Assembly: GCA_016210705.1 (NCBI GenBank) | Contig: JACQTR010000044.1 | Location: forward strand, 1 to 12,410 | Direction: 5' to 3' | Source: Chloroflexota bacterium | GTDB lineage: Bacteria > Chloroflexota > Dehalococcoidia > JACQTR01 | DNA: 12,410 nt | In this document: piece after piece, positions 1-9,006 of the stretch | How the letters are laid out: the number at the start of each line of letters is the position of its first letter | Position numbering within the stretch: the first letter of the stretch is position 1 | Made by a program: the position numbers and the translations under genes | The notes under the pieces: model-generated | Databases searched by the model: none | Seen by the model: only the letters and a program-made list of their open reading frames with translations | What the model was told of the DNA's origin: nothing

Positions 1-2385
1 CTGCAATATCTCGGCGATGTTCTTGCCTCTAAAGCGGATGTCTAGGGCCTCACGGTTATAGCGCTGTCCCTTGCATACATCGCAGGGGACGGTGACGTCG
101 GGTAGGAACTGCATCTCGATCTGGGTGTAGCCCTCGCCGCGGCAGGCCTCACAGCGTCCCCCTTTGACATTGAAAGAGAAGCGGCCAGGGGCATAGCCTC
201 GCATCCGGGCCTCGGGGACCGTGGCGAAGAGCTCCCTGATGGGGGTGAAGGTACCGGTGTAGGTGGCGGGGTTGCTGCGGGGAGTGCGCCCAATGGGAGA
301 TTGATCTATATTTACCACTTTATCGATGTGTTCCAGCCCAGAGATTAGGTCGCATTGGCCGGGCCGATCCCTGGCTCCGTATAAAACCTGCGCTGTCTTC
401 TTATATAAAATCTCGTTGATTAGGGTGCTCTTGCCGCTACCCGAAACCCCGGTGATACAGACAAAAATGCCTAGAGGAATATGGATATCGAGGTTCTTCA
501 GGTTGTTTTCCCTAGCGCCTCGTATGATAAGCTCTTTGTCCGTGGACGGACGCCGCCTCTGCGGCATGGGTATCTCTTTAAACCCGCCTAGGTATTGCCC
601 TGTCAAGGATTCAGGGCATTTTATTATATCCTCTACCGTTCCGGTGGCCACCACCCATCCCCCTTGCTCGCCAGCGCCAGGGCCCATATCTATGATCCAG
701 TCGGCGGCTCGCATCATGGCTTCATCGTGCTCTACGATGAGGACGGTATTGCCCAGGTCGCGGAGCTTTTTCAGGGTGGCGATGAGGCGGGAGTTGTCCA
801 CAGGGTGGAGGCCCACCGAGGGCTCGTCGCAGATGTAGAGAACCCCCATGAGGCCGGAGCCTATCTGAGTGGCCAGCCGAATGCGCTGGGCCTCGCCTCC
901 AGAGAGGGTATTGGCCGGACGATCTAGGGTAAGATAATCCAGCCCCACGTCCAAAAGGAAACCCAGACGAGCCTCGATCTCTTTGAGGATGCGGCTAGCT
1001 ATGGTCATCTCTCGATAGGTGAGGGTTGGGGAGGCGCCGTCGTTTTGGATTCCTCGTATCCAGCCTAAGGCATCTGCTATGGACGTGGCTGTTACTTCGA
1101 TAATATTCTTGTCTCCCACCGTCACTGCCAAAGATTCGGGCTTAAGCCTTTTTCCCTGGCAGGTAGGGCAGGGGCTGCTTACCATGTAGCGCTCGATCTC
1201 GCCGCGCACATAATCGGACTCCGTCTCCCGATAGCGGCGCTCTAGATTGGGGATAACCCCCTCAAAGCCCTGGGTACGTTGATAAAAGTGACCATAGCGG
1301 TCGTGGCCTTCTTCTACCCCCAACCCCTCTCCGTAAAGAATTATCTTCAGGTGCTGGGCAGACAGGGCTCTTACCGGTATATTAAGGGAGAAGCCGTAGC
1401 GCCGTGATACCGAATCCAAGAGGTGGTTGTACCAAGGGCTAGTGGCGCTCTCTCGTGACCAGGGTCGGATGGCCCCCTCGGCTATGGTAAGGTCCCGATT
1501 GGGTATGACCAAATTGGGGTCGATCTCCAACTTGGTGCCCAGGCCGGTGCAGGTGGGGCAGGCCCCGTGGGGGCTGTTGAAGCTGAAGGTTCGAGGGGCG
1601 ATCTCGCCCAGGCTTATTCCGCAATGGACGCAGGCAAAGTGCTCGGAAAAGAGCAGTTCCTCACCATCAATAATTGCCACCAAGACCACTCCTGCCCCCA
1701 GCTTCAGAGCTGTTTCCACGGAATCGGTGACGCGACTGATCTCCGCTTGTCCTACCACTAATCGGTCGACCACGGCCTCTATGGTATGGCGCTTGTTCTT
1801 ATCCAGGTCGAACTCCTCGGCCAGGTCATGCACGCGATTGTCCACGCGTACTCGGACGAAGCCCGCTCGACGCAGGTCTTCGAAGGTGCCCTGGTGCTCT
1901 CCCTTGCGGTCTTTAACGATGGGTGCCATGATCATGATGCGACTCCCTTGGGGTAGGCCCAGGATGGAATCTACGATCTGCTGCACCGTTTGTCGGGCTA
2001 TCAATCGCCCGCATTGAGGACAATGGGGCTGGCCTACTCGAGCGAAGAGGAGGCGAAGGTAATCGTAGATCTCGGTCACCGTGCCCACCGTAGAGCGAGG
2101 GTTGTGGCTGGCCCCCTTCTGATCAATGGAAATGGCTGGGCTCAGACCCTCGATGTAATCCACATCGGGCTTTTCTAGTTCTCCCAGGAACTGGCGAGCG
2201 TAGGCGGACAGGGACTCTACATAACGGCGCCGACCCTCGGCGTAGATAGTGTCGAAGGCTAGGGAGCTCTTACCGGAGCCGGAGAGGCCGGTGATGACCA
2301 CCAGCTTGTCTCGGGGAATGGTGACATCGATGTTTTTTAGGTTGTGTTCCCGAGCGCCTTTAACAAAGATGGCATCTAGGGGCAT
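1..2385 (-). CDS. uvrA: UvrA, excinuclease ABC subunit A (C-terminus cut by window edge)
   Basis: UvrA is the damage-scanning ATPase of nucleotide excision repair; it dimerises, loads UvrB at lesions and leaves. The window holds 795 codons. The family is usually about 940-950 residues, so about 150 C-terminal residues, including the second ABC signature and second Walker B, lie beyond base 1. Seen in the translation: Walker A of the first ATPase (GLSGSGKSS, residues 33-41), a first C4 zinc module (Cys 252/255/276/279), ABC signature LSGGEAQR (494-501), Walker B ending ICDEP (518-522), second Walker A GVSGSGKST (646-654), and the second zinc module (Cys 745/748/768/771) in the damage-binding domain. 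The ATG at 2383-2385 gives the classical start MPLDAIFVKGAREHN. It is preceded by an AGAAGG ribosome site a few bases upstream. It lies 88 bp behind the flavoprotein gene and has its own candidate promoter. I saw no clear LexA-type operator. Confidence 0.97.
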   Translation of the reverse strand, partial: MPLDAIFVKGAREHNLKNIDVTIPRDKLVVITGLSGSGKSSLAFDTIYAEGRRRYVESLSAYARQFLGELEKPDVDYIEGLSPAISIDQKGASHNPRSTVGTVTEIYDYLRLLFARVGQPHCPQCGRLIARQTVQQIVDSILGLPQGSRIMIMAPIVKDRKGEHQGTFEDLRRAGFVRVRVDNRVHDLAEEFDLDKNKRHTIEAVVDRLVVGQAEISRVTDSVETALKLGAGVVLVAIIDGEELLFSEHFACVHCGISLGEIAPRTFSFNSPHGACPTCTGLGTKLEIDPNLVIPNRDLTIAEGAIRPWSRESATSPWYNHLLDSVSRRYGFSLNIPVRALSAQHLKIILYGEGLGVEEGHDRYGHFYQRTQGFEGVIPNLERRYRETESDYVRGEIERYMVSSPCPTCQGKRLKPESLAVTVGDKNIIEVTATSIADALGWIRGIQNDGASPTLTYREMTIASRILKEIEARLGFLLDVGLDYLTLDRPANTLSGGEAQRIRLATQIGSGLMGVLYICDEPSVGLHPVDNSRLIATLKKLRDLGNTVLIVEHDEAMMRAADWIIDMGPGAGEQGGWVVATGTVEDIIKCPESLTGQYLGGFKEIPMPQRRRPSTDKELIIRGARENNLKNLDIHIPLGIFVCITGVSGSGKSTLINEILYKKTAQVLYGARDRPGQCDLISGLEHIDKVVNIDQSPIGRTPRSNPATYTGTFTPIRELFATVPEARMRGYAPGRFSFNVKGGRCEACRGEGYTQIEMQFLPDVTVPCDVCKGQRYNREALDIRFRGKNIAEILQ

Positions 2386-2414
2386 GACTATTACCTTCTG
2401 GAAGGGTGAAGATT

Positions 2415-2444
2415 ATTTTACCATGGAGTGGTATGGGGGAACAA
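2415..2444 (-). promoter_or_regulatory. Candidate sigma-70-type promoter for uvrA
   Basis: Reading the minus strand in the gap between the flavoprotein stop and the uvrA ATG, a TTGTTC box (2439-2444) is followed after 18 bp by TAAAAT (2415-2420). Transcription would start about 20 nt before the uvrA start codon. The -10 is good and the -35 matches four of six consensus bases. This would let the repair gene be expressed independently of the genes upstream. The call rests only on this pattern. Confidence 0.45.
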
Positions 2445-2473
2445 GGGTCTAAAAGGGGTAGAAAGATTGGGGG

Positions 2474-3802
2474 CTATGTACCTTCGTTTCCTTGGCTTTT
2501 TACCTGAAATTTGGTCACCAACCGACTTATTATCCGCCCCAAGCGTACGCTGTAGTTCATTCCCCGGTCTTCGGGGTAGATCTGGGTAGTATTGGCCAAA
2601 AACAGGCTAGGGATCGGGGTTTGGTACTCAGGGATTTGTTGGGAATAATGGGTGGTTATGATGGGCTGGCCAGCTTCATCGCGGAAGAGATGATATTCTT
2701 CCACCCAACTGGGGTCAAAGTTGGGATTGATTTTTTTGAGGTTAGGCAGATATTGCTGTAAAAGCCCCTGGGCATCGAGGCTATAGAGGGGGCTATCGGA
2801 AGAAAGATAGTTGGAAAGATACAGGATGTGCTTGTCCCCGTACTGGGAAGAGGATATGAAGTTGGTATGCTCAATAGCGGCGACGAAGGGCAGAGAGGGG
2901 TCGCTGATGTTGAGCCAGTATATGGGCGACAATGACCTGTTCAACACCAGCACTAAACAAACCGCCGCCTGATAACTTGCCTTTTCCAATTTAGCCCGAT
3001 AATCTTCAGGCAGATCCGGCGCCATAGCCAAAAAGTTAGGAGAGGGCACGGTAGCAATGATGGCATCGAAGGAGTAGATGCTGGAATTTACTTCCAGGGC
3101 CACCGCCCTTACCCCCTCCGTCAGAATGCGATGCACTGGGGTGGAGGTGTGTACAATTCCCCCTGTCTGGGTGACTCTGTCCGCCAGCGCCTTGATGACT
3201 CGGCCGAAGCTCCCGGTGATGTAACCCAATAGCTCGCTTTGGCCCACGCCACTACGAGAGGCGAAGCGGAGATGTATCTTGCCCCAGAACCAAACCATAC
3301 CCACATCGCGGTAACGATTGCCGAACTTGCCCCGGAGCAGAGGTCCCCAGACCACTTGGTAGTTGCGGGGGCCGGCGTATTTGGTGATCCACTCCTCGGC
3401 GGTTGTCGCCTCCAGGCGCTGCCACTGTCTATAGCGGCGTAAATATAATCCCACCAAACCTAGCCGCAGGCGATCTATCAGGGGGATGGGTGTGAAACGT
3501 AACAGGTCTATTGGACTTACAAATTTATATATTTTGCCTCCATAGTAGAAGCCTACTTTGGAGCTTAGCCAGCGCAAGTCTTGGCTTAACCCCAATTCCT
3601 CAATAAGCTGGACGATGTCCGTATCGTTGGTGAAGATATGGTGGTAAAAGCCCTCTATCGCCTCGCCGCCTACCTCGAAGGTAGCCACCTGACCCCCTAG
3701 ATGAGCAGCTTTCTCAAAGAGGGTGATATGGTGGCCAGCTTTGGATAACTCGTAGGCAGCGGTGAGTCCGGCTATCCCGCCTCCTATAATCCCGATTTTC
3801 AT
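2474..3802 (-). CDS. FAD-dependent oxidoreductase (amine oxidase / protoporphyrinogen-oxidase-like fold)
   Basis: A 442-residue flavoprotein. The N-terminus MKIGIIGGGIAGLTAA carries the Rossmann dinucleotide motif (GGGIAGL, residues 7-13). An acidic Glu at residue 30 ends the second strand (LFEK) and would bind the adenosine ribose of FAD. LGGQ at 36-39 is the usual second contact. The C-terminal stretch reading FLANTTQIYPEDRGMNYSV is the typical closing FAD-binding segment of this amine-oxidase-type superfamily. No signal peptide or convincing membrane segment is seen, so it is probably cytoplasmic or peripheral. The superfamily spans protoporphyrinogen oxidase, phytoene desaturase-like and UDP-galactopyranose mutase-like enzymes, so the substrate cannot be read from sequence. 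I would not call it hemY. Its ATG overlaps the stop of the upstream GT-C/NHL gene by 4 nt (ATGA), which implies translational coupling and a shared envelope or glycolipid job (inference). Confidence 0.85.
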   Translation of the reverse strand: MKIGIIGGGIAGLTAAYELSKAGHHITLFEKAAHLGGQVATFEVGGEAIEGFYHHIFTNDTDIVQLIEELGLSQDLRWLSSKVGFYYGGKIYKFVSPIDLLRFTPIPLIDRLRLGLVGLYLRRYRQWQRLEATTAEEWITKYAGPRNYQVVWGPLLRGKFGNRYRDVGMVWFWGKIHLRFASRSGVGQSELLGYITGSFGRVIKALADRVTQTGGIVHTSTPVHRILTEGVRAVALEVNSSIYSFDAIIATVPSPNFLAMAPDLPEDYRAKLEKASYQAAVCLVLVLNRSLSPIYWLNISDPSLPFVAAIEHTNFISSSQYGDKHILYLSNYLSSDSPLYSLDAQGLLQQYLPNLKKINPNFDPSWVEEYHLFRDEAGQPIITTHYSQQIPEYQTPIPSLFLANTTQIYPEDRGMNYSVRLGRIISRLVTKFQVKSQGNEGT

Positions 3803-6540
3803 TGCATAGTCTCCAAACGTTGGATACGATGGTTCCCGGCCTCGGCCACGTAAGGGTGTCCCTCCTTGTCCAGAGCGATCCCCGTGGGTAGGTAAAGAGA
3901 GGCTTTATCGGTGCCGTACCTACCGATGGCCGAGAGGAGGGTGCCCTCAGGTGAGAGGCGCAACAGGCGATGGTTTTCAGGGTCGGTGGCTAGGATGTAG
4001 CCTTGGGCATCGATGGCCAAATAGGGTTTGTTGGTGATCTCCTGTCCTTGCCAGCCAGGGATAGGGAACTGGGCCAAGAAGGTGAAATTAGCCGCCCCGG
4101 CAAATTTTTGCACGCGGTGGTTCCAAGTGTCGGCCACGTAAATGTTGCCGGCCGCATCAATAGCTATACCCACTGGCTCGGAAAATAACCCCTCGTCTTT
4201 GCCTTCCCCTCCGTAGCTGGCCAAGAAGGCGCCGTTGGCGGTGAACTTTTGTACGCGTTCATTGCCGGTGTCGGTAACGTAGAGATCGCCGGCGGCGTCA
4301 ATAGCTATATCTCGAGGGCCATAGAATTTGCCTTCATAGGTTGTGGCCTTCCCCTGGCTATCGGCAAATCCACCCCATTGAGTTAAGAACTTCAGTTGGG
4401 AGTCAAACTTTTGGATGCGGTGATTCCAGGTGTCGGCTACATAAACATAGCCAGCAGAGTCCACGGCTACGCCCCAAGGCTCCTGAAATTCCCCAGGGCC
4501 ATTTCCTTGCCTTCCTACCGCTGCCAAAAAATGGCCCTGGGCATCGTACTTCTGAATGCGATTATTTAGGCTATCGGCTACGTAGATGTTGCCCTCTTTG
4601 TCCAGGGCCAGACCTTTGGGCCCTTTTAAATCTCCGGGCGCGGTGCCCTCCTTACCAAAGACCATCTGGCTGCGAATCGGCTGAGAGGGCAGAGCCTCTT
4701 CTTCGCCTGGGAAATAGGCGACGGCGTCCACTGACCCTAAAGGGTGGGGTAGCTTGCGGTACATAAAGTAGTCCCAAACCCGAGACCAGTTTTGGCCTTG
4801 GGGGAGGCCCCGCCATATCTTGGAAGGCGTCAGACCCCGGTAAAGCTCCTCGGGAAACCACCAGCGGAAATGTAATCTCTCCCCAGGGCCATAATTTGCC
4901 AGATAAGGTCGCATCGTGCCTACGTCATTGGCGTTTAGTAGAAGCACAAAGCCGCGAGGTGGAGTGGAGGAGTTGGTCAGGGCAGGGTAATCCACTGCTC
5001 GGTAGTCTCGCAAATACCAAGCCCAAGGCCAGCTGAAGCCATCGGTGCTATCCACGGTGATGGGTAGGTCCTTTCCTTGGCCTGACTGACGAGCCAAGCG
5101 GTCGACCTCGTCTCTTGTTTGGACAACATCGGGAGCAGTCTGGGTGTAGATCAACAGTTCTTTGGGGACATCGCTGTAGCGATAGCTGGCGAGCCAGGCC
5201 GTTCTGACAGTCAGGGCTGCCAGTCCTAAGAGGATTATAAGGCCCGCTCCAGATAAGGCTCTAGAGGCGAAATTACCATATAACAGGGATAAGCGGGGGA
5301 GTATCCGTCCCAGGTATAGGCCAGCCAAGAGGATTAGGGGTAAGGCCATATGCAAAGATAGCCAGGGCATTTTCTCTCCGGCAAAGGAATAAAGGAAAAA
5401 ACTTAAACCCGCCCAATAGACTAAGAACCGAGAAAAAAGATTGCCCTTAAAGGCATAGTATATCCCTCCCACTAGAGCTAGGAGTAGAGGCAAGTATTCG
5501 TAAATAGGTATTAGAAGCAGATAATAGTACCAGGGCTGAGCCCCTCGCCTTACCCCGTGCTGGGCGAGCCAATAGTCGAGAGAGCCCCATATCCCAGAGG
5601 CCAATCCCTTTGGGTTGTCAAAGAAGGAGGTATAGAAGATGAGAAAAATGCCCCAAAAAATGAGGCCGCAAAGAAGCCAGCGGCGAAGGTGCCAGCGCCA
5701 TCCTAAAGAAATTGAGACTATGAAAAGGAGAACCACGACTCCTGCTGCTGCCGCATCGCCGCGGTCTAAAGCTTTGAGGGAGGTAGTTAGCCCTGTGGCT
5801 TCGTAGCCTATACGTTTGAGGAAGGGGCCACTAAAGGCGGCAAGGAGGGGCAGGCTCAGGGTGCCTAATATCAACACAATGGTCCCCGATGGAGAAAGGG
5901 TAGATAGACGAAGTCTTTGATTTAACCGCACCAGCCACTCCCCTGCCGTCATCATAAGGAAAAAACTGCCAAAGATGGCCACTGTTATATAGGTTACCTC
6001 TTTAGTGGAGAAGCTTAGGCTCAGGGCAGCGGCCGCCAAATATAAGTAGCGGGCTTGGCGCTCTTCTATGTATCGCCAGATGGCGATGACCAGGAGTAGA
6101 CTCCAGACGGCTATATAGATGTCGTTGCGGGCAAAGCGGCTGAAATATAGGAAGGATGGGGAGATGGCTAGAAGCAAGGCTGCGCCTAGACTACCTACCC
6201 GTCCTAAATATGAGCGCAGGAAGTAAGGTAATCCTATCAATATAGTGCCCATAAGGGCAGGTAATATCCTAGCCGTGTAGTCGCTGGCCCCCAAAAGCTT
6301 GTAAATGAGGGCAGTGCCGAAAAATTGGAAGGGGCCATGCATCATAGGATCATGGATATAGCCGCGACCGGTGAAAAGATACCAGCTAAAGGTGGCGTGA
6401 AGGCTCTCGTCGTGGTGGAACGCCCGAGATCCCAAATCCCAAAAGCGCAGGCCCCCGGCAATCAGTAGCAGTAGTAGCCATAGGACAGTTTCACCGTGGC
6501 CGCTTGCCGCCAGCAATTTGATTTTTTGTCGTAGCTTCAA
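3799..6540 (-). CDS. Agl23-like (TIGR03663) GT-C membrane protein fused to a six-repeat NHL propeller
   Basis: A 913-residue protein in two parts. Residues about 18-450 form a polytopic membrane region like GT-C dolichyl/polyprenyl-phosphate-sugar transferases. The first external loop has an acidic HHDE motif (42-45), followed by HDPMMHGPFQF (63-73) and RND (137-139). This layout fits the TIGR03663 family (named flippase activity-associated protein Agl23 in some databases). Residues about 455-625 look soluble and extracytoplasmic. From about 629 to the end come six NHL repeats with the pattern G(I/V)A(I/L)D..G..YVAD..NHR(I/V)QKF, enough for one beta-propeller. The start is TTG at 6538-6540, 7 bp after the DUF2298 stop. 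The ribosome site is poor, so translation probably depends on coupling, and the exact start is uncertain by a few codons. It overlaps the flavoprotein by 4 nt. TIGR03663 members are known to sit near TIGR03662 genes, as here. A role in sugar transfer or lipid-linked glycan handling is inferred; substrate unknown. Confidence 0.85.
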   Translation of the reverse strand: MKLRQKIKLLAASGHGETVLWLLLLLIAGGLRFWDLGSRAFHHDESLHATFSWYLFTGRGYIHDPMMHGPFQFFGTALIYKLLGASDYTARILPALMGTILIGLPYFLRSYLGRVGSLGAALLLAISPSFLYFSRFARNDIYIAVWSLLLVIAIWRYIEERQARYLYLAAAALSLSFSTKEVTYITVAIFGSFFLMMTAGEWLVRLNQRLRLSTLSPSGTIVLILGTLSLPLLAAFSGPFLKRIGYEATGLTTSLKALDRGDAAAAGVVVLLFIVSISLGWRWHLRRWLLCGLIFWGIFLIFYTSFFDNPKGLASGIWGSLDYWLAQHGVRRGAQPWYYYLLLIPIYEYLPLLLALVGGIYYAFKGNLFSRFLVYWAGLSFFLYSFAGEKMPWLSLHMALPLILLAGLYLGRILPRLSLLYGNFASRALSGAGLIILLGLAALTVRTAWLASYRYSDVPKELLIYTQTAPDVVQTRDEVDRLARQSGQGKDLPITVDSTDGFSWPWAWYLRDYRAVDYPALTNSSTPPRGFVLLLNANDVGTMRPYLANYGPGERLHFRWWFPEELYRGLTPSKIWRGLPQGQNWSRVWDYFMYRKLPHPLGSVDAVAYFPGEEEALPSQPIRSQMVFGKEGTAPGDLKGPKGLALDKEGNIYVADSLNNRIQKYDAQGHFLAAVGRQGNGPGEFQEPWGVAVDSAGYVYVADTWNHRIQKFDSQLKFLTQWGGFADSQGKATTYEGKFYGPRDIAIDAAGDLYVTDTGNERVQKFTANGAFLASYGGEGKDEGLFSEPVGIAIDAAGNIYVADTWNHRVQKFAGAANFTFLAQFPIPGWQGQEITNKPYLAIDAQGYILATDPENHRLLRLSPEGTLLSAIGRYGTDKASLYLPTGIALDKEGHPYVAEAGNHRIQRLETMQ

Positions 6541-6547
6541 ATCTAAG

Positions 6548-8929
6548 CTAATCGCCCTTAACCTGAAAGATTGTCACCCCAGGGTTGGTGTACGCTACTT
6601 TAAGGATGTCCTGAAAGTTAGCTAGAGCTTGTTCCCCGTATTTGGCTCTTTCCAGAGAGCCTACATAAACATAAGAGACCTGGTATTTTTGAAGGATAGC
6701 TCTCACCTCTTCTTGGTTTGGGCTTTGATAGATCCGGGCTACGTCCTCCTCTCGGCCCTGAAAGGGGTGGGATGAGCCGCGCCACTGGAGCTCGTGGCCA
6801 GCCCAACCTAAAATTGTAGGGAGCCCAGTGCGTGCCGAAATGCGCCCGTATTGGCTGTATTCTGGCCCTGTGGCTTCGACTATGACCGGCGTACCTTTTG
6901 TATTTTTGCTCAACCATTGGATAGCCTCGTACTCGGAAGGGTTAGAGCTTTTTAGGAAGGCCAAGCCATCTAGGGTGGCCTTTCCACCGAAGGCGTTAGT
7001 CTTACTCAAAATGGCGGCGGGAGCGTAAAGGATGGAGGCCACCAAGATGAGGGAAAAAGCCAAAAGCCACCCTCCCTTGAAAGCTCGTCCTACTTTGCTC
7101 ACCGGCTGCCATCGGTAGCTAAGAAAGTATAGGCCAAAGGCCGAAGCGATGGCAAGCAGCACCCAGGACTGATAATAGACCTTGAAAACGGTATTCATGC
7201 GGTTGCCGAAAAGGTCCTTGATGTAAAAAAGCTCTAAGATCATGGTCAAGAACAACCCAACCCAAGTCAGGATCAAGACAAAAATAACTGTCCTATCTGC
7301 CTTGGCGCTAAGATTTCGGACGAAAGCGAGGAGGCCTAGGCCAAGAATGGCTAGCATAGGGAGTAAGTGCCAAAGCTGCCGTACCAGGGAGATAAGAACA
7401 TCGCTAAGGCTGGGTTGCGCTATTGCCACTTCCTGAGCCAAAGCCGGAGAGAGGCTGAGGCTCAATTCCACCATGCCCCATAAGGCCAAAGGAAAGAACA
7501 AGGGCAAAGTAATCTTGAGCCCTTCTTTCAAAGAAATCGGCCGTTCCCTTAACGCCCTCACCCCTTTAGCCAAAATGAAAGAAAAGGAGATAAATAGAAA
7601 TAGCCCCCAGAAAAGGAGGTAGTGGATGGGACGAGTGCTAACCCCTCGTAACGGCAGTATGCCCGATGCTTGAGTTTGCAGATGGAGATAAAAGGGCAGA
7701 TAGAGGATAAGTCCACCCAAGATCGTTGCCCCTCCCATGGCGCCGGCCGCCTTTATTGCTGGCAAAACCCCGTGGTTATGGGCGAGGTAGCGTTGAACAG
7801 CGATAATGGCCACAAATATAAGGCCGTAGGTGGGGAAATCCCAGCTATTAAGGAAGCCCAACCCCCCTAAGACGAGAACGACCAGCAGGATATGAAGGGG
7901 GTGCCTCTTTACCCAGCGCCAGCCCAGTGGCTCCGGCGATTTTAGAAAATTTAGACTCAAGGCCAGGGCCATGAGAACAAAGGGGAGCGCCATAAGGTGG
8001 GGGTGAAGGTCCCCCAGCAAGAAGCTAAAGAAGGGGAACTCCGTTATGGTGTAATCCAGGCTACGGCCGTTGGCCAGGGTGTCGATGATACGAGTCGACC
8101 GCCACCACCACCAATGATCAGTGGGATACCACTCAAGGCTATGGTAGGGCTGGGCTAAACCTTTTATAGATACTGCCTGCCAGAAGCCCGCCGAACCAAA
8201 GCTGTGGGCATGAAGAAGTTCTAATACCCCTTCGAAATTGGCCACCAGGGTCAACATCAATACCCCTGCTAGGCCGAAGACGGTGGCCCTTTTCCACGAT
8301 AAGGCTTTTTGGTGGGCCATCACCAGGTTGTAGACCAAGCCAAAGGCACCTTGTGCAGTGAGGGCAAAGAAGAGGGCCAGGGCCAGGTTATAAGCTACGC
8401 TGGGGGAGACGGCGGTAATTTTGGTGATGACAGCCACCATGATGTGACCAAAATAGTAATAGCTTATGAATGAGCCACTGAGCCAAGGGTCCACAGGAGG
8501 GAAATAACGACTGCGCAGCACACCGTTAAGAAATGCGAAATCCATGGGCTTTTCGGTGCCATCGATTTCGGGGTTGTAGGCTCTTATCACGGCCCAAAGG
8601 ACAAAGGAGAGAAGAAAAACCATCTCTCCCACCAAAATCAGCCTCCAATTTTGGGCTACGAAGGCCTTGAGCTGGTGATGGGTCCGCCTTAAAAGGAGAA
8701 TGGATACAAGTCCTAGCAGAAGAAGGAGAACAAGGACCGTGCTACGGGCATTGGGTAGAAGATGGCCCCATCCTACCAACCAAAAAAGATAAGAAATAAG
8801 GAGCAGGCCAAGGGCCTTACTCCACAGGTATCCTTTATCAGGAAGATTGGCGAAGAGGCGGAAACAGATGGGCAAGGCTGCCAAGCCCATTACCTCTATG
8901 GCCAACCACCAAGCCAGCATGGTACCCAT
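6548..8929 (-). CDS. DUF2298 / Chlor_Arch_YYY (TIGR03662) polytopic membrane protein
   Basis: A 793-residue, very hydrophobic protein with roughly a dozen or more membrane segments up to about residue 630, then a soluble tail of about 150 residues (ends with VTIFQVKGD). The family hallmark is visible: SYYYFG, with YYYFG at 157-161. It is preceded by GTEKPMDFAF (124-133) and DPWLSG (147-152). Later come a WWWW-RSTRIID segment and LLGDLHPHLMALPF, all external-loop-type motifs of this family. The function of DUF2298 is not established. It resembles GT-C membrane glycosyltransferases in general architecture and co-occurs with TIGR03663, the next gene downstream. Start: ATG 8927-8929 with an AGGT element 5-6 nt upstream. 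A second in-frame ATG three codons later (8918-8920) is possible. It lies 77 bp after ftsY, and no convincing promoter or terminator is visible in that gap, so it is probably cotranscribed. Confidence 0.88.
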   Translation of the reverse strand: MGTMLAWWLAIEVMGLAALPICFRLFANLPDKGYLWSKALGLLLISYLFWLVGWGHLLPNARSTVLVLLLLLGLVSILLLRRTHHQLKAFVAQNWRLILVGEMVFLLSFVLWAVIRAYNPEIDGTEKPMDFAFLNGVLRSRYFPPVDPWLSGSFISYYYFGHIMVAVITKITAVSPSVAYNLALALFFALTAQGAFGLVYNLVMAHQKALSWKRATVFGLAGVLMLTLVANFEGVLELLHAHSFGSAGFWQAVSIKGLAQPYHSLEWYPTDHWWWWRSTRIIDTLANGRSLDYTITEFPFFSFLLGDLHPHLMALPFVLMALALSLNFLKSPEPLGWRWVKRHPLHILLVVLVLGGLGFLNSWDFPTYGLIFVAIIAVQRYLAHNHGVLPAIKAAGAMGGATILGGLILYLPFYLHLQTQASGILPLRGVSTRPIHYLLFWGLFLFISFSFILAKGVRALRERPISLKEGLKITLPLFFPLALWGMVELSLSLSPALAQEVAIAQPSLSDVLISLVRQLWHLLPMLAILGLGLLAFVRNLSAKADRTVIFVLILTWVGLFLTMILELFYIKDLFGNRMNTVFKVYYQSWVLLAIASAFGLYFLSYRWQPVSKVGRAFKGGWLLAFSLILVASILYAPAAILSKTNAFGGKATLDGLAFLKSSNPSEYEAIQWLSKNTKGTPVIVEATGPEYSQYGRISARTGLPTILGWAGHELQWRGSSHPFQGREEDVARIYQSPNQEEVRAILQKYQVSYVYVGSLERAKYGEQALANFQDILKVAYTNPGVTIFQVKGD

Positions 8930-9006
8930 AATTACCTAGCCTAAAAGGGGAACTAGAGGGTAGGAAGAGAGATATCTTGGAGGCCACGGCGATGGGGCTA
9001 TGTGGA

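Noticed and set aside
326..838. 170-codon open frame on the plus strand
   Set aside because: It lies antisense inside uvrA, whose conserved motifs run through the same bases in the opposite frame; no ribosome site or protein-like character.
1427..2017. 196-codon open frame on the plus strand
   Set aside because: Antisense to the UvrA N-terminal half; Ser/Arg-rich composition typical of a shadow frame.
2386..2473. LexA/SOS operator upstream of uvrA
   Set aside because: No convincing palindromic operator is visible in the 88-bp gap, only a promoter-like pair of boxes.
3802..4665. Regular repeats that could suggest a tandem DNA array
   Set aside because: The periodicity (roughly 130-190 bp) is the coding signature of six diverged NHL protein repeats, not a DNA-level or CRISPR array.
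4341..4766. 141-codon plus-strand frame opposite the NHL repeats
   Set aside because: It mirrors the repeated NHL coding units and has Pro/Arg/Cys-rich low-complexity composition; not a gene.
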